A stretch of 64,000 nt of DNA from Eudromia elegans (Eukaryota; Chordata; Aves; Tinamiformes; Tinamidae): NCBI GenBank assembly GCA_003342815.1, contig PTEX01000231.1, positions 710,711 through 774,710 on the forward strand, read 5' to 3'. Below, one piece after another: positions 24,609-39,085 of the stretch (position 1 is the stretch's first letter; the number at the start of each line of letters is the position of its first letter). The translations under genes were made by a program, and so were the position numbers. The notes beneath the pieces are model-generated. The model was given only the letters and a program-made list of their open reading frames with translations. It was not told the origin of the DNA and did not search any database.

Positions 24609-27600
24609 TAAAGGCTGCTTCACTGAACTTTGGTCTCTGACGCTTATTCCTTGTGCTTAAGCAAACTCACCCAGAACTGACTTGAAAGTTAGTTGGCCTC
24701 CCACTTGGCGGAGGATTTCGGTGACCCTGGTGCAGATGCTTCTGCCTGGCAGTCCCTGGTGTGGGAGCTGCGTAGTACTGGTGGAGGCCTGGGGTATTTG
24801 AATGTAGTTGTGCTTGCTCTGCTCTGTGGAGAGAAATGTGCTGATAAGAGATCTGCCAGAGGGGACTTTGTGAAAGTGAAAGCTTTCCTGCTGTCTAATC
24901 CGGTACTCGTTCTCGAAAAGTGTTTAAAATTCACTGGACATTTTCTGCGTGCTCAGCATCACGCCGAAAGGCCACCTCCTGCCTGTCCCTCCCAGCCGTG
25001 TACCCCTTAAGGGTCTCCAGGGGGCTGAGGAAATGCTTGCTTGTAACTAAGGTTTTTGCCTTATTCATTAAGCTCTTATGAGTGGAGAAATAATAGCTGA
25101 TCAATTTTTTTTCCTTGGGTCATTTAATGCCTGTTTAATACGCAAACAGTTTATTGAGCCACCAGAATTGCCTATGTCATCAGACTGCATTGGCTGATTG
25201 GGGGGTGGACTTTCAAATGAATTTCTTTCTCAAAATATCTTTAGGTTGCCCTTAAATGGGAAATAGTGTTTTAAAATACCACTTGATGGGGATCCTTTGG
25301 GAAAGTACTTTAAACAGCTATTATGTTTACATAATAAGAACCTTTAACTTTAGTAAAAGTATTCATATAGACTTGCATTTCTGGCAGAACAAGTAAGTGG
25401 TATATATTTAAAGGAGTCTATGTTTAGAAAGTGGTACTGTGGGGGATCTAGGTATGGGAGGGCTGGGATGTGGCATCTTTGGTACCTGTTTACTTTAGCT
25501 AAGGATTTTGTTAACCTTCCACCCTTTCTTTACCGTTGGCAAAACTGAGTGTCCTAGAAGCATGTTGTTTGCTGCTTTGCAGGCTTGTCTTCTATCTTAT
25601 AATTAAAGATGGCTCAAAAAATACCCAACGAAACAACAACTTCTTTTAGCATTTCTGGTTTGTATCTTTGTGTGCTATGGAGCACAGTCGCCCATCGTTA
25701 AACGGGACAGCCCCGCCATGGCGTTGGTGTTGGCCACTGCTGTTGCACAGAGCGTGAGCCCTGCACTTTCCTCGTTTCCAGCCGTGTCCTTCAGCCCGTG
25801 CTCATCTTGCTGGGTGTCCTGCTTGTGTCTGTGTGGCTGGGCCGAGCGTACTCGGATTGTGCTCTAGTTGTTGTGCACAGCTAAGCAGCAGTGCCCAAAG
25901 CAAGGCCTGCTGTAGTGCTATACTGACTGTACTGCCTTGGCATACAGATAAACATGCCGTCTCGTTTAAAACTGTGGCCACAGCTTGAAATCTGACCAAC
26001 TGCAAGGGTTTCTGATTCTGCAAACAGCACAGTCTTTGTCTTCATGGATCTGGTTAACTACCTGAGTGATGGCATTAATGCTCTGCAGCTTACATAAACC
26101 TCCTGTGTCACTGCCAGGACCATATGTGAGAGAAGATGAACCCTTATGCCTTGCTTTAACTATTTATTTTTAATTAATCAAATCTAAAGCACTTTATATG
26201 TGATGAGATATGAAGCTATTACCTATAAAGACACAGATTTTTTTGGTTCTGCTTGTGTAACTTGTGCCAATTACTTTAAATGACTAATTTACGAATGTAA
26301 AGGGCCACTCAGTGTGGAACAAAGAAGGAATCACAGAATCTGAATTATCGTATTGGGAGATCCTGATAAATCCTCCAGCTTTTGAAGCAGACGTGTCTAC
26401 TTCTGAACTTATTCTTGAAAGTGCAGTTGGTGAACAGCTCTTACAAACCAGCTCCAGCAGTGCAGTAACTAGCCTAATGTTATTAATGATAACTTCTTAA
26501 CTATTTTTGCCCTTGAAACGTTTTTTCTTAAGTACTGTGTCAAAAGCGTTTCTAATACTGTGGGATAAATCTATTCCAATTGGCATAAAGGAACAAAAGT
26601 TTTGCTTTGAAAGAGGAGGGTCAAATCTTGTCATATTTGTTGTCACGTGTGCTAATTGTGAAGATTTGCGTCTAAATACCTGAATGGGGATGTATTTTTG
26701 GTGTGGTTGCAGGACACCTTGTGAGTTCCTGTCCTTATTTCTGCACTGCGAAACTGATCCACCCGCAGAGATAGAGAGTATCTCTTCTCCTGGCAGTTCC
26801 AGTAACTGTCAAGTAACTTGTTCCTGTAGTGACAGCTCTGGAAGGATCTCACTCCAAGCCTACCAGTGGAAAGGCCTGCTCGAGCTTGCAGCCTGACGTA
26901 CTTCATCTTGCCTCCTCGAAGATCAATGCTTGTATCAAATCCCAAAGAAAATGAGACACCTTGCTTGAAATAAAGCAGACTGCAACTCCATTATGGCTGA
27001 GTTGGCGCTTTTTATTTGCAGGCAGCATCTCTTCAAATGTAGCACAGAATTTGCAAAGGTTTCACAGAAGTCTTTTTTTTTTTTTTTTTGAGAGGCTTTG
27101 TGGTAAAGTGAAACAACAGAACTCAAGTTTTCCTGTTGGAATAGTGGCTAAGTCATGCTGCAAAATGGATTTGATTTTGTAAAACCTGCAATCCAGTGAA
27201 TTTTCATGTACAGTCAGAATAAGCCTGGAGTTTTTCTTGTAAAATTTTAAGCCCCAAAAGAAGGGCAAAAGAGGAAAAAAGGAAACTAATTCCAGTATCT
27301 TAACTACAGATATGCTTTGTATGCTTAACTGCTACAGAAACTTGCTGATAAAAAGGATTATCTGTTACTAATATGTATAGGTGTTTTCTGGATGATTGCT
27401 CTTCCCTCTGACCCTCTCTGCTAGTTTCTCCCACTGAGCTGCTCCTTGTCCTGTGGATTTCACAGACGGAGCCTCTGGAGGAGGCTGGTGAGGAGGCTGA
27501 ACCTGGGCAGGACACAAAAGTGGAATCTGAGGCAAGAAAGGCCAAGACCTTCCCGGTTCAGTTTTTAGTGTGGCAGAAGGATAGTGGTCTGGGGGCAAGC

Positions 27601-28356
27601 AAAACCTGCCAGAAGCGCTGTGGGGAGTTTGGATGGGAATTGTGAGCTCTTGAATTGTCTGGGTATTGCAACTGGTGAGTTGCATCAGAATTGTGAGAGA
27701 TGGTGGGAAATGGGTCAAAAATGGATGCTTGTCCTGCAGCTATTGCTAACTGTGGGCAGTAGGTTGGTTAAATTTCACCTTGAGAGTTTTGAGGTGGTAC
27801 TTTGTTGTTTTGTCCTGTTTAGTCTTTCCTATAAATTACTTCAAGCTGTGGTTATTTAAAGGGATGACACCATGTTCAGGAGAACATTCATGTGTGCTGG
27901 GCACACAACCTTATACACTGCGGAGGAGTCTGTCCTGCTTCTATCCTGGCTAATACCAGCTTACATCATGAAGTTCATGTTCTTGCAGGAAGTTTAACTT
28001 TAAAACATAATGTTATTTCGAAAGTTGATTGTCAGTGACTGATAAAATCAAATAAGTAGTTCCTAGATATTTCTAAGCATGAAATATGTGTGTGCTTTTG
28101 TTTTATGACAGTAGTCAGTGTCCTAGAATTGCAGAACATGTGACTTCACAGATTCGCACCGATACATTCACAGCTATCAGTGCGATTTCGGAGAGAAATG
28201 GATATATTGGTTAAGAAAGCTTATTTGTGTAGGAGTTTTGTTGGTAATTTTTGAGGTCTGTGTTAAAAGAAGACCTACTTTTAATATTTTAGTGTAATTG
28301 ATGTGTAAAACAGGTGCATAAGCGAGACCTCAGTTTCTTCGTATAGACCAAGTTAA

Positions 28357-28542
<186 letters not shown>

Positions 28543-31500
28543 TGAAAGAAAGTATTTTTACTGACATTATTATTGAACAGAAAATGCATTTTTATTCTCT
28601 GAGTTAAATAACACAAAGCTTATCTAAATGTTTTCTTTTAAGTATGCAAGCATGAAAATTATTCAAATGCAAGCTTTCCTTAAAATGCTTTTGAAATGTT
28701 ATTTTTTTTTAATGTGTGAAAAGAGGTGTTCTTTGGTAATGGTAATGCCTCTTCCTGGTATTGTTTTATCTGCTTTCGTGTGTTGGGAGGGAACTAAAAG
28801 AAGCCATTTTAATAAAGATTTATTTTAAAACTGGATGTTTTAAAGATGTCTTTGGAGGGAAAAAGGATCTAAAAGAGATTCTAACTGCCATTACAAGTCA
28901 GCTTACTAATAATATATTTTACTTCAGATTAGTGGCAGCTTACTTGCCTTTGGTGCCCAAGAACAGTTTGTTCTCCTTACTTAGTTTGGGTTGTGGAGTG
29001 CAGAGGGTTTTCATAGCAAAATGAAAAACAACTTTAATTGTGTTTTTATTTCATGTATCTGATGGAGGGAAAAAAGTGAGCACGAGCTACATGCTTTTGA
29101 GCACAATAGTGCCCATAGATATTTGTGTTTGTATAATTCCTGCAAAGTTGGTAAGAATGAGGTTTTTGTATTTGGAGGAGAGAATTTGATCCTTACGAGT
29201 GCGTTTCAGGACCAAAAGTGTGCCTCACTGTCCGAGCGCCGTGCGGCGACCTGGCAGCTTCAGCCTTGGGAAAGCAGTGCTCCTGCTTGAGCAAATATTT
29301 ACCTTCTGTGAATGCTGCCACTGTGCTCAGGGCTGCTGAAATGTAGGCTACGGTTTGTGCCGAAGCCTTTTTACGCTCCCGTAGTGCTGCGCGGCGCCGC
29401 GGTATACACGCGAGTAGCGCATTCTGTGCAGCATGAGAAACCCAAGGTGTGCAACGAACCCCTCTCTCTTAGTGTGAGGCACCCAGTGTCTGTGCGTGAG
29501 GAAACCTAGCAGCTACCACTGCTTTTAAAGTGCTCGGCACTGTAAGGTGAAGGTCCCTCGCTGCAGTGTCAAGAGGTGGCTGTGCTGCTCTCAGTTAGTT
29601 TACAGGGAATCTGTCCCATGACCTTTTTGCCAGTATTTCTGTCTTTGAAAGAATTAAGTCCTCTCCAGCATCAATGCTTGATTGTATTCTGGTTACTATA
29701 ACCAGTGGAGTTTCACACTGGTCAATAATTAGAAAAGTAGAAAAGATGAAGTTGAACTAGCTGGGAAAGTAAAATGATTTTTCTTTCTTACAGACTGACA
29801 GGATCAAGCACATTTTCCACAAAGAAAAGCAGATGTATAATTAATACATTAATAGTTAATCTTGTATTTAAAAGCTTAGGTAGATAACAAAGAAGCTAAT
29901 GTTTACTGATTAAGTAAAGACTGTAAACCTGGAAGGAGGCCATGTTGAAAGATCACGGGGAAAGTTCTTTTGACAGCTAACTTTAATGAGAATAATTAAA
30001 AAGAAAAAAAAAAGGCAGAAACAATAATATTCCAGATTTTTAAGATAAAGGCATATTCAACAGGAGTTCAGAACATGGAAGTAAAAACAGTGTGCTTCTG
30101 TGTGTGTTTCAAAGTCTTAGTAGTTCTGTAACTTAAGGACATTATCAAATGTGTTCAAGACATACCCTGCTGGAAAAGGCATCTAGCTTTGCTGTCCAAG
30201 ACCATTTTGTGTGTGGTTTTGCCAAATTCAGATGAGTGAATACTCAGAGTAAGATCTACTGGATAACCTTTCCTAAAAGAACAGGTAGACTACTTGTTTC
30301 TCTTAAGGTTGTGGATAAAGTTGGTCTGTCTTTGCCTAAGGCTTTGAAAAATATAAAGCCTCCTTTACCAGTATAAGTGTGAGCTTTTTGTGGCAGAAGG
30401 TTTGTGTTAGTGATACCATCAGGCAGCACCTCCTGGGGCAAGGGATGATTATTTTCTTTCAACTCTAGCATGATACCTGCTGAAGCAGGAATCCATATTT
30501 CAGCCAATTCTGTTGTATTAGAATGTGAAAATATGAAAGGAGATTTTTATACGATAAAGACTTATGCAAATTTCTCTTTTTAAAAAAGCTAATTCCTTTT
30601 GTGTAGATGGAGTCTATTCTGAAGGTAATTGAAATACTATTTGTGTGTTCTTTCAAGACCAACTATCACTGGGCTTAAGATTTGAAGAGTAAAGTTGGAA
30701 AATACACCTGGCAGTTATGAAATGTAGAGTCCTCATTTTTACCTGCTTAATTATCAAAAGTGACATCTCTCAGCATGAGATTTATGCTCACTTATTTTGG
30801 AAGCAGTGACAGGTGAAACCATTTCGTTGTTTCCTGATCACTTCTATTGTTTTTGTGAAATGGACAAGAAAATTCCTGAAGTCACAGAAGTGATACATTT
30901 AGGAAAAAAAAAAAGCTTAGAAATCTGTCAGTGCGCCTTGTATGTAGAGGTTGGAATAAAAATAAAATACATTTGTAGATGTTAAGACCTTAAACTTATT
31001 TTCCAGATTTATGCTCTGAAATGTCAGAGCATAAAGGCAAACTCACATGGATATTAATTGAAAGATAAGTTTAAAGATACATTGGAACCTTACATGGCAA
31101 AAAACCGTATGTCCTTATGGTTCCAGGTGTTAGGGTTTAGATTTCTTGGTGTGTAAAGAACTATCTTGTGATTTGGAAGGAGGAAACTAGAGTTTAGTTT
31201 AATCTAGTTTGAAGACAGTGATAATAAACTGGATCTACAAGTAATCAGATTCATATTTTTTGAAAGTTTTGGGTTTTGTTTGTTTTTTGATTCTGCAGCC
31301 ACTGTGCTTTAGTTTTTGTTTCATGCCTTATCTGGGGGACTTCCTTTGAGTGCCAGGTGAAGACAGCAGAAACAAACCAGAAGTGAAATGAATAAGAAAT
31401 GTATTGCTGCTTTTTTCCCCTCCCTGAAGCACTTTGACCATTGCCATCGTGAAGAGCTAAAAGCTAAAACTGTTTAAAAGATAGCAGAGAGCTAACTGTA

Positions 31501-32739
31501 GTTGTTTTTTTTTTTTTAATTATCAAAAATATACCAATGTAACAGTTTTGCCTGAGATTTCTAACCCCGAAGACATTGCCTCCTGTGAAAGGGTCATGCT
31601 GGTTATCTCAGATACCTTGCTCTCCACAATGAAGGAACCAGTGGATTTTTGGGGAAAAAATCTCTTAGAGAAAGAAATAAAAATGTAAGCATCTTTATCA
31701 AATAAGAAAATTACATCCACATTGTAGGTATTAGTAAAAAGTGGGTAGGAAAAAGCAATAAAATGCCTTTCCTTGAATTCCAGTTTTGTTTGTTCAGAGA
31801 AGGAAATGAGTTGAGGGCCTGATTCGAGCAGTGGAGATAAGACTTGGACTATAAATTATTTCTACGGGAATTTTTCTTAGTGGCTAGGTCATTTTCAAAA
31901 TGTGTAATTCTCTGTTGCTTTTCACATAAGGAATTGCAGAAATTAAGGCCTGAATGGTAGGAAGGTTAATTTGGAAAGCCTCAGAAAAATTCCAGTCTTG
32001 AGCAACTTGGTGAGCTACAATATGATTAATGTTATGTGCTTATTGAGATTTAAAACATTCTTCTAGTACTCCTACCCATTTGTAATAGCAAAAGAGCCTT
32101 GTTTTTAAGGTGTGTTTATAATAAGCAGATAAATGCTTTATACCAATGAACGTATAGCAGGATTATATGCCCTTTGGCAGTGGAATACAATGAAGGAGGC
32201 TTTGATTTGGTAAGTTGCAAGATAAGACATAAAGAAAAATTTTGAAGGCTCTGATCTTTTCAGGTTCCCAGCATTTTGGTTGGGTGTGTGTGTCACCAAA
32301 GCACTCATGTGAAGCAGAACTAGTAACAGTTGTTTGGTGTGAACTGAGCATAATTGTACTTCAGTGTTTGCTCTCTTGTTCAGAAACTCCTTTAACCCCG
32401 AAAGTGGGAAGTTCAGGAATATCTTTTTTCTTAATAAGATTGTTTTTTCACTAAAAGGTGTCACTTTGTGGACAAAGATGGCTACTTTCAGGTGATTCAG
32501 TGACTTGAGTTATGCCCTGGGAGGAGGCTGCTGTCATCTTAGTCTTTTTGACTGGTCTTCTCCCCACTTGCCTCAATTCACTCTTTGAAGGTTAAGTTAC
32601 CAATACAAATAACATCTTCTCTAAATAACTCTAAATTTCAGTAGGTTTTCTTGTACCAGCATTTCCTATAGCTCAGTAGCCTTCTCTCTGTGCAGAACTT
32701 TGGCCCAGACCACAGCAGATGGTTTGAGAGGTAGAAGCG

Positions 32740-33440
32740 GAGCTGCCACGAAGCAGAGCTGCGTTTCCCTCCTAGCCTTGCCTGCAGGTGCTCTGGATTG
32801 TTGCCGCTTTATCCCGCGTGGTGTGGGGGCCCGGGGTGTGGAACTGCTTCGGCCGCTGCCTCCTGTGCCCGTGTGTGCCAGGAGCAGGAGATGCGGCCAG
32901 AGGTGGCTCCTCGGGGGAGACCTTGACATGCTGCCAAGCGCGCTGCGGGCCGTGAGCGGGAGCGCTGCCTGCCCGCTGTGCTCGTGTTTGCATTGATGGG
33001 CACCGGCCAAAATAATTCCGGCCGCAGTGCTGAATGAGTTACTGAGAGCCGCTCAAACAGCGTGATGCACGCAGGTTGCTCTTGGGCCTTCTGCGCGTTG
33101 ATGCGATGCAGGCTACCGAGCGCTGGAGGGCACGAGGGTTTCAGCATCCTTGGTTCCTCTGGGTGGGCAAGGTTCTGGGAGCGTTACTGGTTGAAGGGCA
33201 GGTTGGCCAACCTTTCCGCGTTCCTCGCCTCCTCAAGCGAGGCCGGCCCGCTGCGTTTAGTCTTTTCCTCCCTCCCTCGTGTGTTAGGAGCTCCCTGGGG
33301 CTGTGTCTTTCTCGCTTGGGGTTGGTGAGTGTAGGGAGGTCAGCCCAGCTGTGCTGAGTCCCTCCGGAAGTGCTTGCTGCCTTCGCCCCTATGGCCATCC
33401 TGGCAAGGGACAGCCCCGCTGCTTGCTCCCTTAGTATCTC
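32740..33440. other. GC-rich block in intron 2
   Basis: GC and CpG content is clearly higher than in the surrounding intron. Open frames appear on both strands with no recognisable protein, as expected of stop-poor composition. An enhancer or internal promoter is possible; nothing in the sequence decides it. Confidence 0.45.
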
Positions 33441-34240
33441 CTACGACAGCGGAGTTGACCAGCGGTTCAGCAATTACAGAGCTTTCCAGTGGTCATAAAT
33501 CATTCTGAAGTCCTGCGATGCCAGGCGGCTCTTATCACATGCGGTCACGTCATGTTGCATAATAGATGCAAGTCCTTTGCATTGGCTGTAGGGTCAGTTT
33601 CATTTCTTGACCTTGAATATTGCAGCATTTTGCCATCTTTACGCTTATGTCGGGAAAATGGGTTGCTAGCCTTAATTTCCAGCTTTAAGACAAAGTAAAA
33701 GGTAACCTTGCTAAGGTAAAATAAAGTTTAAAAAATGTCTGTGTGTTGCTGAGTGCATTTGTTGCGAGATATGCCTTATGAGTGTCAAAAATTCTTTCTC
33801 CTTGCCAAGGTAATATAAATATGTAGAATATTGGGCAATACAAATTTTCTCCATAAATTTGCCCCTACCTAATTAGAAAAGGTTTGAATTTGTATTTGTG
33901 GAAATGTGGAGCCTCCACTCCCCTTTCAGTAGCTGGAGGTAGTAAAATGAGCTCTTTTCAACAACAACAAAAAAGGATTTTTATCAGAGAACTAGGACAT
34001 GTGTTAGCTAGAAGTGTTTGCGTGTTGCAATTTTATAAGTATGAATCAGCTGGAAAGAGGTTTTCAGATCAGCAACATGACAACTCAAGTTTTGCATACC
34101 ACTGGAAGAATAAGAGTTCTCGGAGTTCCATAGTCTGATCTTGTATAATTGTGTAATTGAAATACTTTTTTTTACATAAGGGAGTACCTAAATTTCTGCT
34201 TTGACTGTTCTTCAAAAGAGATATGTGGGCATGTTTTGTC

Positions 34241-34264
34241 ATTATTATTATTATTATTATTATT
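34241..34264 (+). repeat. (ATT)n microsatellite
   Basis: About eight ATT units in intron 2. Confidence 0.95.
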
Positions 34265-35146
34265 TGAAATAACAATTAGCTTAATAAAATAAAAAGTGTG
34301 CAATTAATAGGTCTGTTGAATAAAACCTTATTTTCATTTTTAATCAGTTATCCTGATTTTTTCCCTCAGTGCATAAATGCATGGTAACATTTATGAAAAT
34401 AGCATTTTCACAAGCTTGAAGTATACATTTTTTTTGTCATATAATTATGGCAAAAATGGAGCATCATTTGAAGAAGCTGCTCTGCTGCATTGTTTAAACT
34501 TCAACTACTTCCTTCAGCAATTCAACAAAAAAATAACGTGACAAGGAAAGAGAAACATGGCTTTTAGCACACTCCTGCTTTCTCTCTGCAGTACACAAAG
34601 CCTTCTCTTTACTTTTTGTGTGGAATTTAGTCTTGTTTTCTGGAAATGTCTTTGTGCTCAAAGCAGGAAAATATTGTCAGCAAATCCACAGTGAGTGTGT
34701 TAAGGAGTAAAAAGATAAAAAGAAGTCTTCTCCCCACCCTGGTCTCGCACAGTTTGAGCCAGAGAAGCTTCTTTAAGAATTTAGTACTTGGCATCCCACA
34801 GGATCCAAACTCCCAATGAAGTCAAGTGGGAAAATGGGTATTCAGGGCCAGTCAGGCTCGGGCATCCTCATTCTGAATTTGCTGTAGGCTGCAAATCTTG
34901 AATACTTTCAAAAGCACAAAAATGCAATGCCAGCTGCCAGTGCCTTCAACAAAATGCACAGAAGAAAGGCAGATCCAAGCCTCGTAGCTTAAGCTGTAGG
35001 CAGCGGTGTGAGGGAAGCAAATGGCTGCTTTATCACGAGGGTGGTTTTGGACATGTTAAAGAGCAACAGAGTTGCAGATAGTGCAAGAGATTTTTTTTTT
35101 TTTTTTTTTCTAAATGGTTATTTCACAAGCTTAAATAATCTCTGCA

Positions 35147-35178
35147 AGCATATGTGTGTGTGTGTATATATATATATG
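35147..35178 (+). repeat. (TG)n(TA)n compound repeat
   Basis: A short TG array runs directly into a TA array in intron 2. Confidence 0.85.
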
Positions 35179-37061
35179 TATTTACATACATTCTTGTGTT
35201 TTATAGCTTCAGCTGGGATTCAGCTGGAATTTCCAGCCACTTTCTCTTTTTGTTGACTGTTCTTCATTACATGCTGTCCTTTTATTTTCCACTTGCAATC
35301 AGACAAAATTAGTTTATGATTTCAGCTGATTCTCTGTGGAGTTTTAACAGCATTTGAGGTATATTTTGATGTATGTGACTTTGGAACATGTCTTGCTTTG
35401 TTACACTTTGACATTACAGGCAGCTGCTCTTCATGCCTCAGACCTTGTGGGTTTTCACATGAGACTGTCCAAGTTGGGATCCACCTAGCTTCAGATACTG
35501 CTACTAAATGACCTGCTTCATTCAACAGCAGCCCCCATTCTCCTTATTCAACCTTTTGCTGTTAGCTCTGTGTTTTGGAGTCTTCCTCAAATTGTTTAGA
35601 GAAGACTTCATCCAATTCCTTATCCTGATCTGTAAAACTCTTCCACTACGATATCCCCCTTACTGCTCTCTCTCCTCTGATCTTAACACACAAGCTGTCT
35701 CCTATTATGTCCTCTGTTCTATGGGAGAGCTTCATACCTTTGAGCAAAAAAGGGATGATTGGACTGAGAGAAGAACAGTGGGAAGGAATATTACTTTAGT
35801 GCCTCATCAGATGACAATGAAAAAAATTACTTCATTTGCTGTTGGGCAATAGGTAAATGGAGTTTAGGGTATAAGAGTTACTCCACAGTATGTGTGTGTG
35901 TGTTTTTTTTTCCCTGTGTAAGTTGTAGTAGTTTTTGTCATTGAAGACAAGATGTCTTGGAACCTTGCATTTAAACTTCATTACTTTTATTGAATTTCAT
36001 TGCATTGAAGGATTAGTGCTGCATTTGTTTTCTCCTGAGCCTTCATGTCTGTGTCTATGATAAACTGAAAAATTGTATGTTTAAATATATCTTCTTTGGA
36101 TCGTTCTCAGATTTTTCTCATCATTATGATGATTTGATAGATTATAGTTTTTGGGTCCAGAGTTGTTTTGCTAACAGTATTGACTAATTGCATAACTTGG
36201 ATGCACTAATTTTGTGAAGCATTCTGTCCACATATTTATAGCTGAGGTTATTACTGTATATGGTATGCTTGGGTTTCATTTTGATAAGGGAAGTGAGCAT
36301 CAGGGTTGTGTTTCCTGCCACATTTTGCCATCTGACTGAATTAGTGGCAGTGTTGTCCATGCTCCTGCCTTGTAGATGGAACATCATGCTCATCCTTGAT
36401 GTCCTCATTAGCAGCATTGGGATATTTCCTTAAATATGCCGTGTGTAACCTATGTACTAAATTGTGGGCATGTGTATATATGCGCAGTGTGCTTGAGCTT
36501 TTTTCTGTGCTTCCATGTGACAATACTGAAGTTAGAGTAGTTTGGACAGATGATACTACTACTAAAAGGAGTCCATTTTTGGAATACATAAACAATATTT
36601 TGAAGGGAGATATCAGTAGAATAATTTTGATTGTAGACAAATTATAAAATATAATGAGATCTCCTGCTGGTTCTTGGAATCAGTTATGAAGAAGTTTCTT
36701 CCTTTTCTTTCTGTGTTAATGAACTTATCCCTTCCCATGGCCCCGAAGAATTTGTTTCTTAACTCTCATTGTTCTTCCTCATTTTCACTTGCTTACCAGA
36801 TTAGTCTAGTTCTCTTATTTCAGTTGCCTTCTGTGGCTCTTTCCTTCTCTTTTTCTTCCTTTATCTCCAAATCACTGTAATATTTGCAAGCTTCAGCAGT
36901 GGTTTCCTGCCACTAGCTCCATCTTGGATCCCTTTGGATTAGACTTCTCTCAGCCACTATTTTACAAAACTGTCCTTATGGTGACTAATGACCTCTTTTT
37001 AACCAAACTCCAAGGCTTTTATACCTTTTAGCACCTAACAGAAACCTGGAGTAGTTAGGCT

Positions 37062-39085
37062 TGGCAGGCAGGTCTAGAGATAATCTGGTCTGGCCTGGCT
37101 GCTTAAGTAGTGTCAGCTCGAGCAGGTTGCCCAGAACCATATCCAGTTGGGTTTTGAGATCTCCAAGGATGGACACTCCTTCATCTCTTTGGGCAGCCTG
37201 TTGCAGGTTCAGCCACCCACATAGTTAAGTGTTTTCTGATGTTTAGATGAGACTTCTTGTGTTTGTACCTGTGGCGTCTTGTGTCCACTAGGTGCCACTG
37301 AGAGGAGTTGGGTCCCATCCTCTTGATACTCTTTCGCCAGACTGGTATCAGACTGGTATGATAAGACACTGAAAGATTTACCCCCTGTCCCCAAACTCCC
37401 CAAGCTTTCTCTCCTGCAGGCTAACCAGTCCCTGTTCCCTCATCCTATCCTCATACAAGGAAAGTTTCAGTTTCATCATCTTTGTGGCCCTTCATCATGT
37501 TCCCTGTGGCAGACCTGTGTCTGTTATGTGCTGGGGAGCCCAACACTGGAGCCAGCACTCCAGATGTGGCCTCACCAGTGCTGAGCAGAGGGGAGGGTCA
37601 CCTCCCTCATGCTGCTCACTACACTTCCTACTGCAGCCCAGGAGGCTGTTGACCTACACCTTGTTGTGTGGGCATGTTGCTGGCTTGTACTCAGTTTGTC
37701 CCCAGACCCACAGGTCCTTTTCTTCCAAGCTCCTCTTGAGCCAGCCATTCCCCAGGGTGTGCTGGTACATTAGGTTGTTTCTCCTCAGGTGCAGGACTTG
37801 GCACTTCATTGAACTTCATGAGGTTCTCTGGCCATTTCTCTAGCCTGTTGAGGTCCCTCTGAACAGCAGCACAATCATGTGATGTGTTAGGTGCTCCTCC
37901 CGTTTTTTTTATCATCAGCAACCTGGCTGTGAGTACATTTGGTCCCATTTCCCAGGTCATTTAATGAAACTGAACAATGTCAGTCCCAGTATTGACCCCT
38001 GGAGGGCACTAGTACCTGTGCCTGGCCTCCAGCTCCATTGCATACTGCTGATCGCAACCCTTCAAGCCTTGCAGTTCTTCCAGTTCTCAAACCATCTCAC
38101 TGCCCACTTTCACTTAGCTGGATGGTACTTTAGCTTGTCTCTGGGGATCTTATAGGAAATGAGGTCAAGCCTTGCTAAATAAAGGTAAACAGTATCTACT
38201 GCTTTCCTTTCATCCACCAAACCAGTTTTGTCATCATAGAAGGCAGATTAATTGAGTATGATTTCTTCTTTGTAAATCTGTACTGACTACTCAGAAGCAC
38301 CTACCTGTTTTTATATGCCTGGAAATGATGGCCTGTGTTTTCCCTAGTCTTCATTTTGTTGTTTGTGTACTTACAGGAGCTTTTCTTGGTGCCCTTCGCA
38401 TCCTTTGCTAGTATCAAATCCAGGTGGGCTTTAGTTCTCCTATCTCCATGCATGCATACTCAGAGAGTGTCCTTTTCTTGGGTCACCTGTTCCTGCTTCC
38501 GCTACTTGTACACTTCCTTTTCATGTTTGAGTTTAGTCAGGAGCATCTTGTTCATCCATCTAGGCCTCTTGCAACATTTGCTTGATTTCCTATTCACTGA
38601 GTTGAGTCGTCTGTAGAGCTTGGAGGAGAAGATCCTTGACTACCAGCCAGCTCTCTTGGACACTTCTCTCCAAGGCTATATCCATGATATTCTTAAAAGC
38701 AAGTCACTTGAAAAGGCCTGAAAAGGAAGTCAGCTCTCAAGTACAGGGTTGTGATCCCAATTTTGACCGTGCTCCCTACTCTTAGGATCCTAAACTGCTC
38801 CATCTTGTGAATGCTGCAGCCATGATGCCACTGACTTTTGCATCTCTGACCGGTTCTTCCTTATTTCTAAGTCTGAAGTCCAACAGAGCGCCCTTCCTCA
38901 TCAGCTCCATGATCACTAGTGTTAGAAAGTTGTCACCAGTGCCCTGCAGAAACCTCCTGGACTCCTTGTGCCCTGAAGGGCTTTCTGTACCCTGGACACC
39001 CTGAAAATATTAGGGTAGTTAAGGACGCCTATGAGAACTGGGCCTGTGAATGTGCTCCCTCTGCATCTCAGGCTCATAATCCTCC
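37062..39085 (-). mobile_element. CR1 LINE, antisense to CDK19, internally deleted and decayed
   Basis: Read on the minus strand, the element runs from endonuclease through reverse transcriptase to the 3' UTR. The complement of 38990-39030 corresponds to the endonuclease GDFNHPD-type segment. The complement of 37980-38010 corresponds to the SGVPQGSVLGP-type segment. A frame at 37691-37960 reads AAVQRDLNRLEKW downstream of a degraded ADDTKLGG block. The 3' UTR lies at about 37062-37470. At 2 kb it is shorter than the matching part of a full CR1, with a jump near 38340 where much of the early RT is missing. The terminal octamers are not visible at the 3' end. Confidence 0.9.

Noticed and set aside
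26325-26500. Possible CR1 tail starting GAATCACAGAATC
   Set aside because: Only the first dozen bases resemble a CR1 end; the sequence after it does not follow the CR1 3' UTR.
33525-33590. Cluster of CRE-like, C/EBP-like and octamer-like motifs
   Set aside because: Each is a partial match of the kind expected often by chance in 64 kb.
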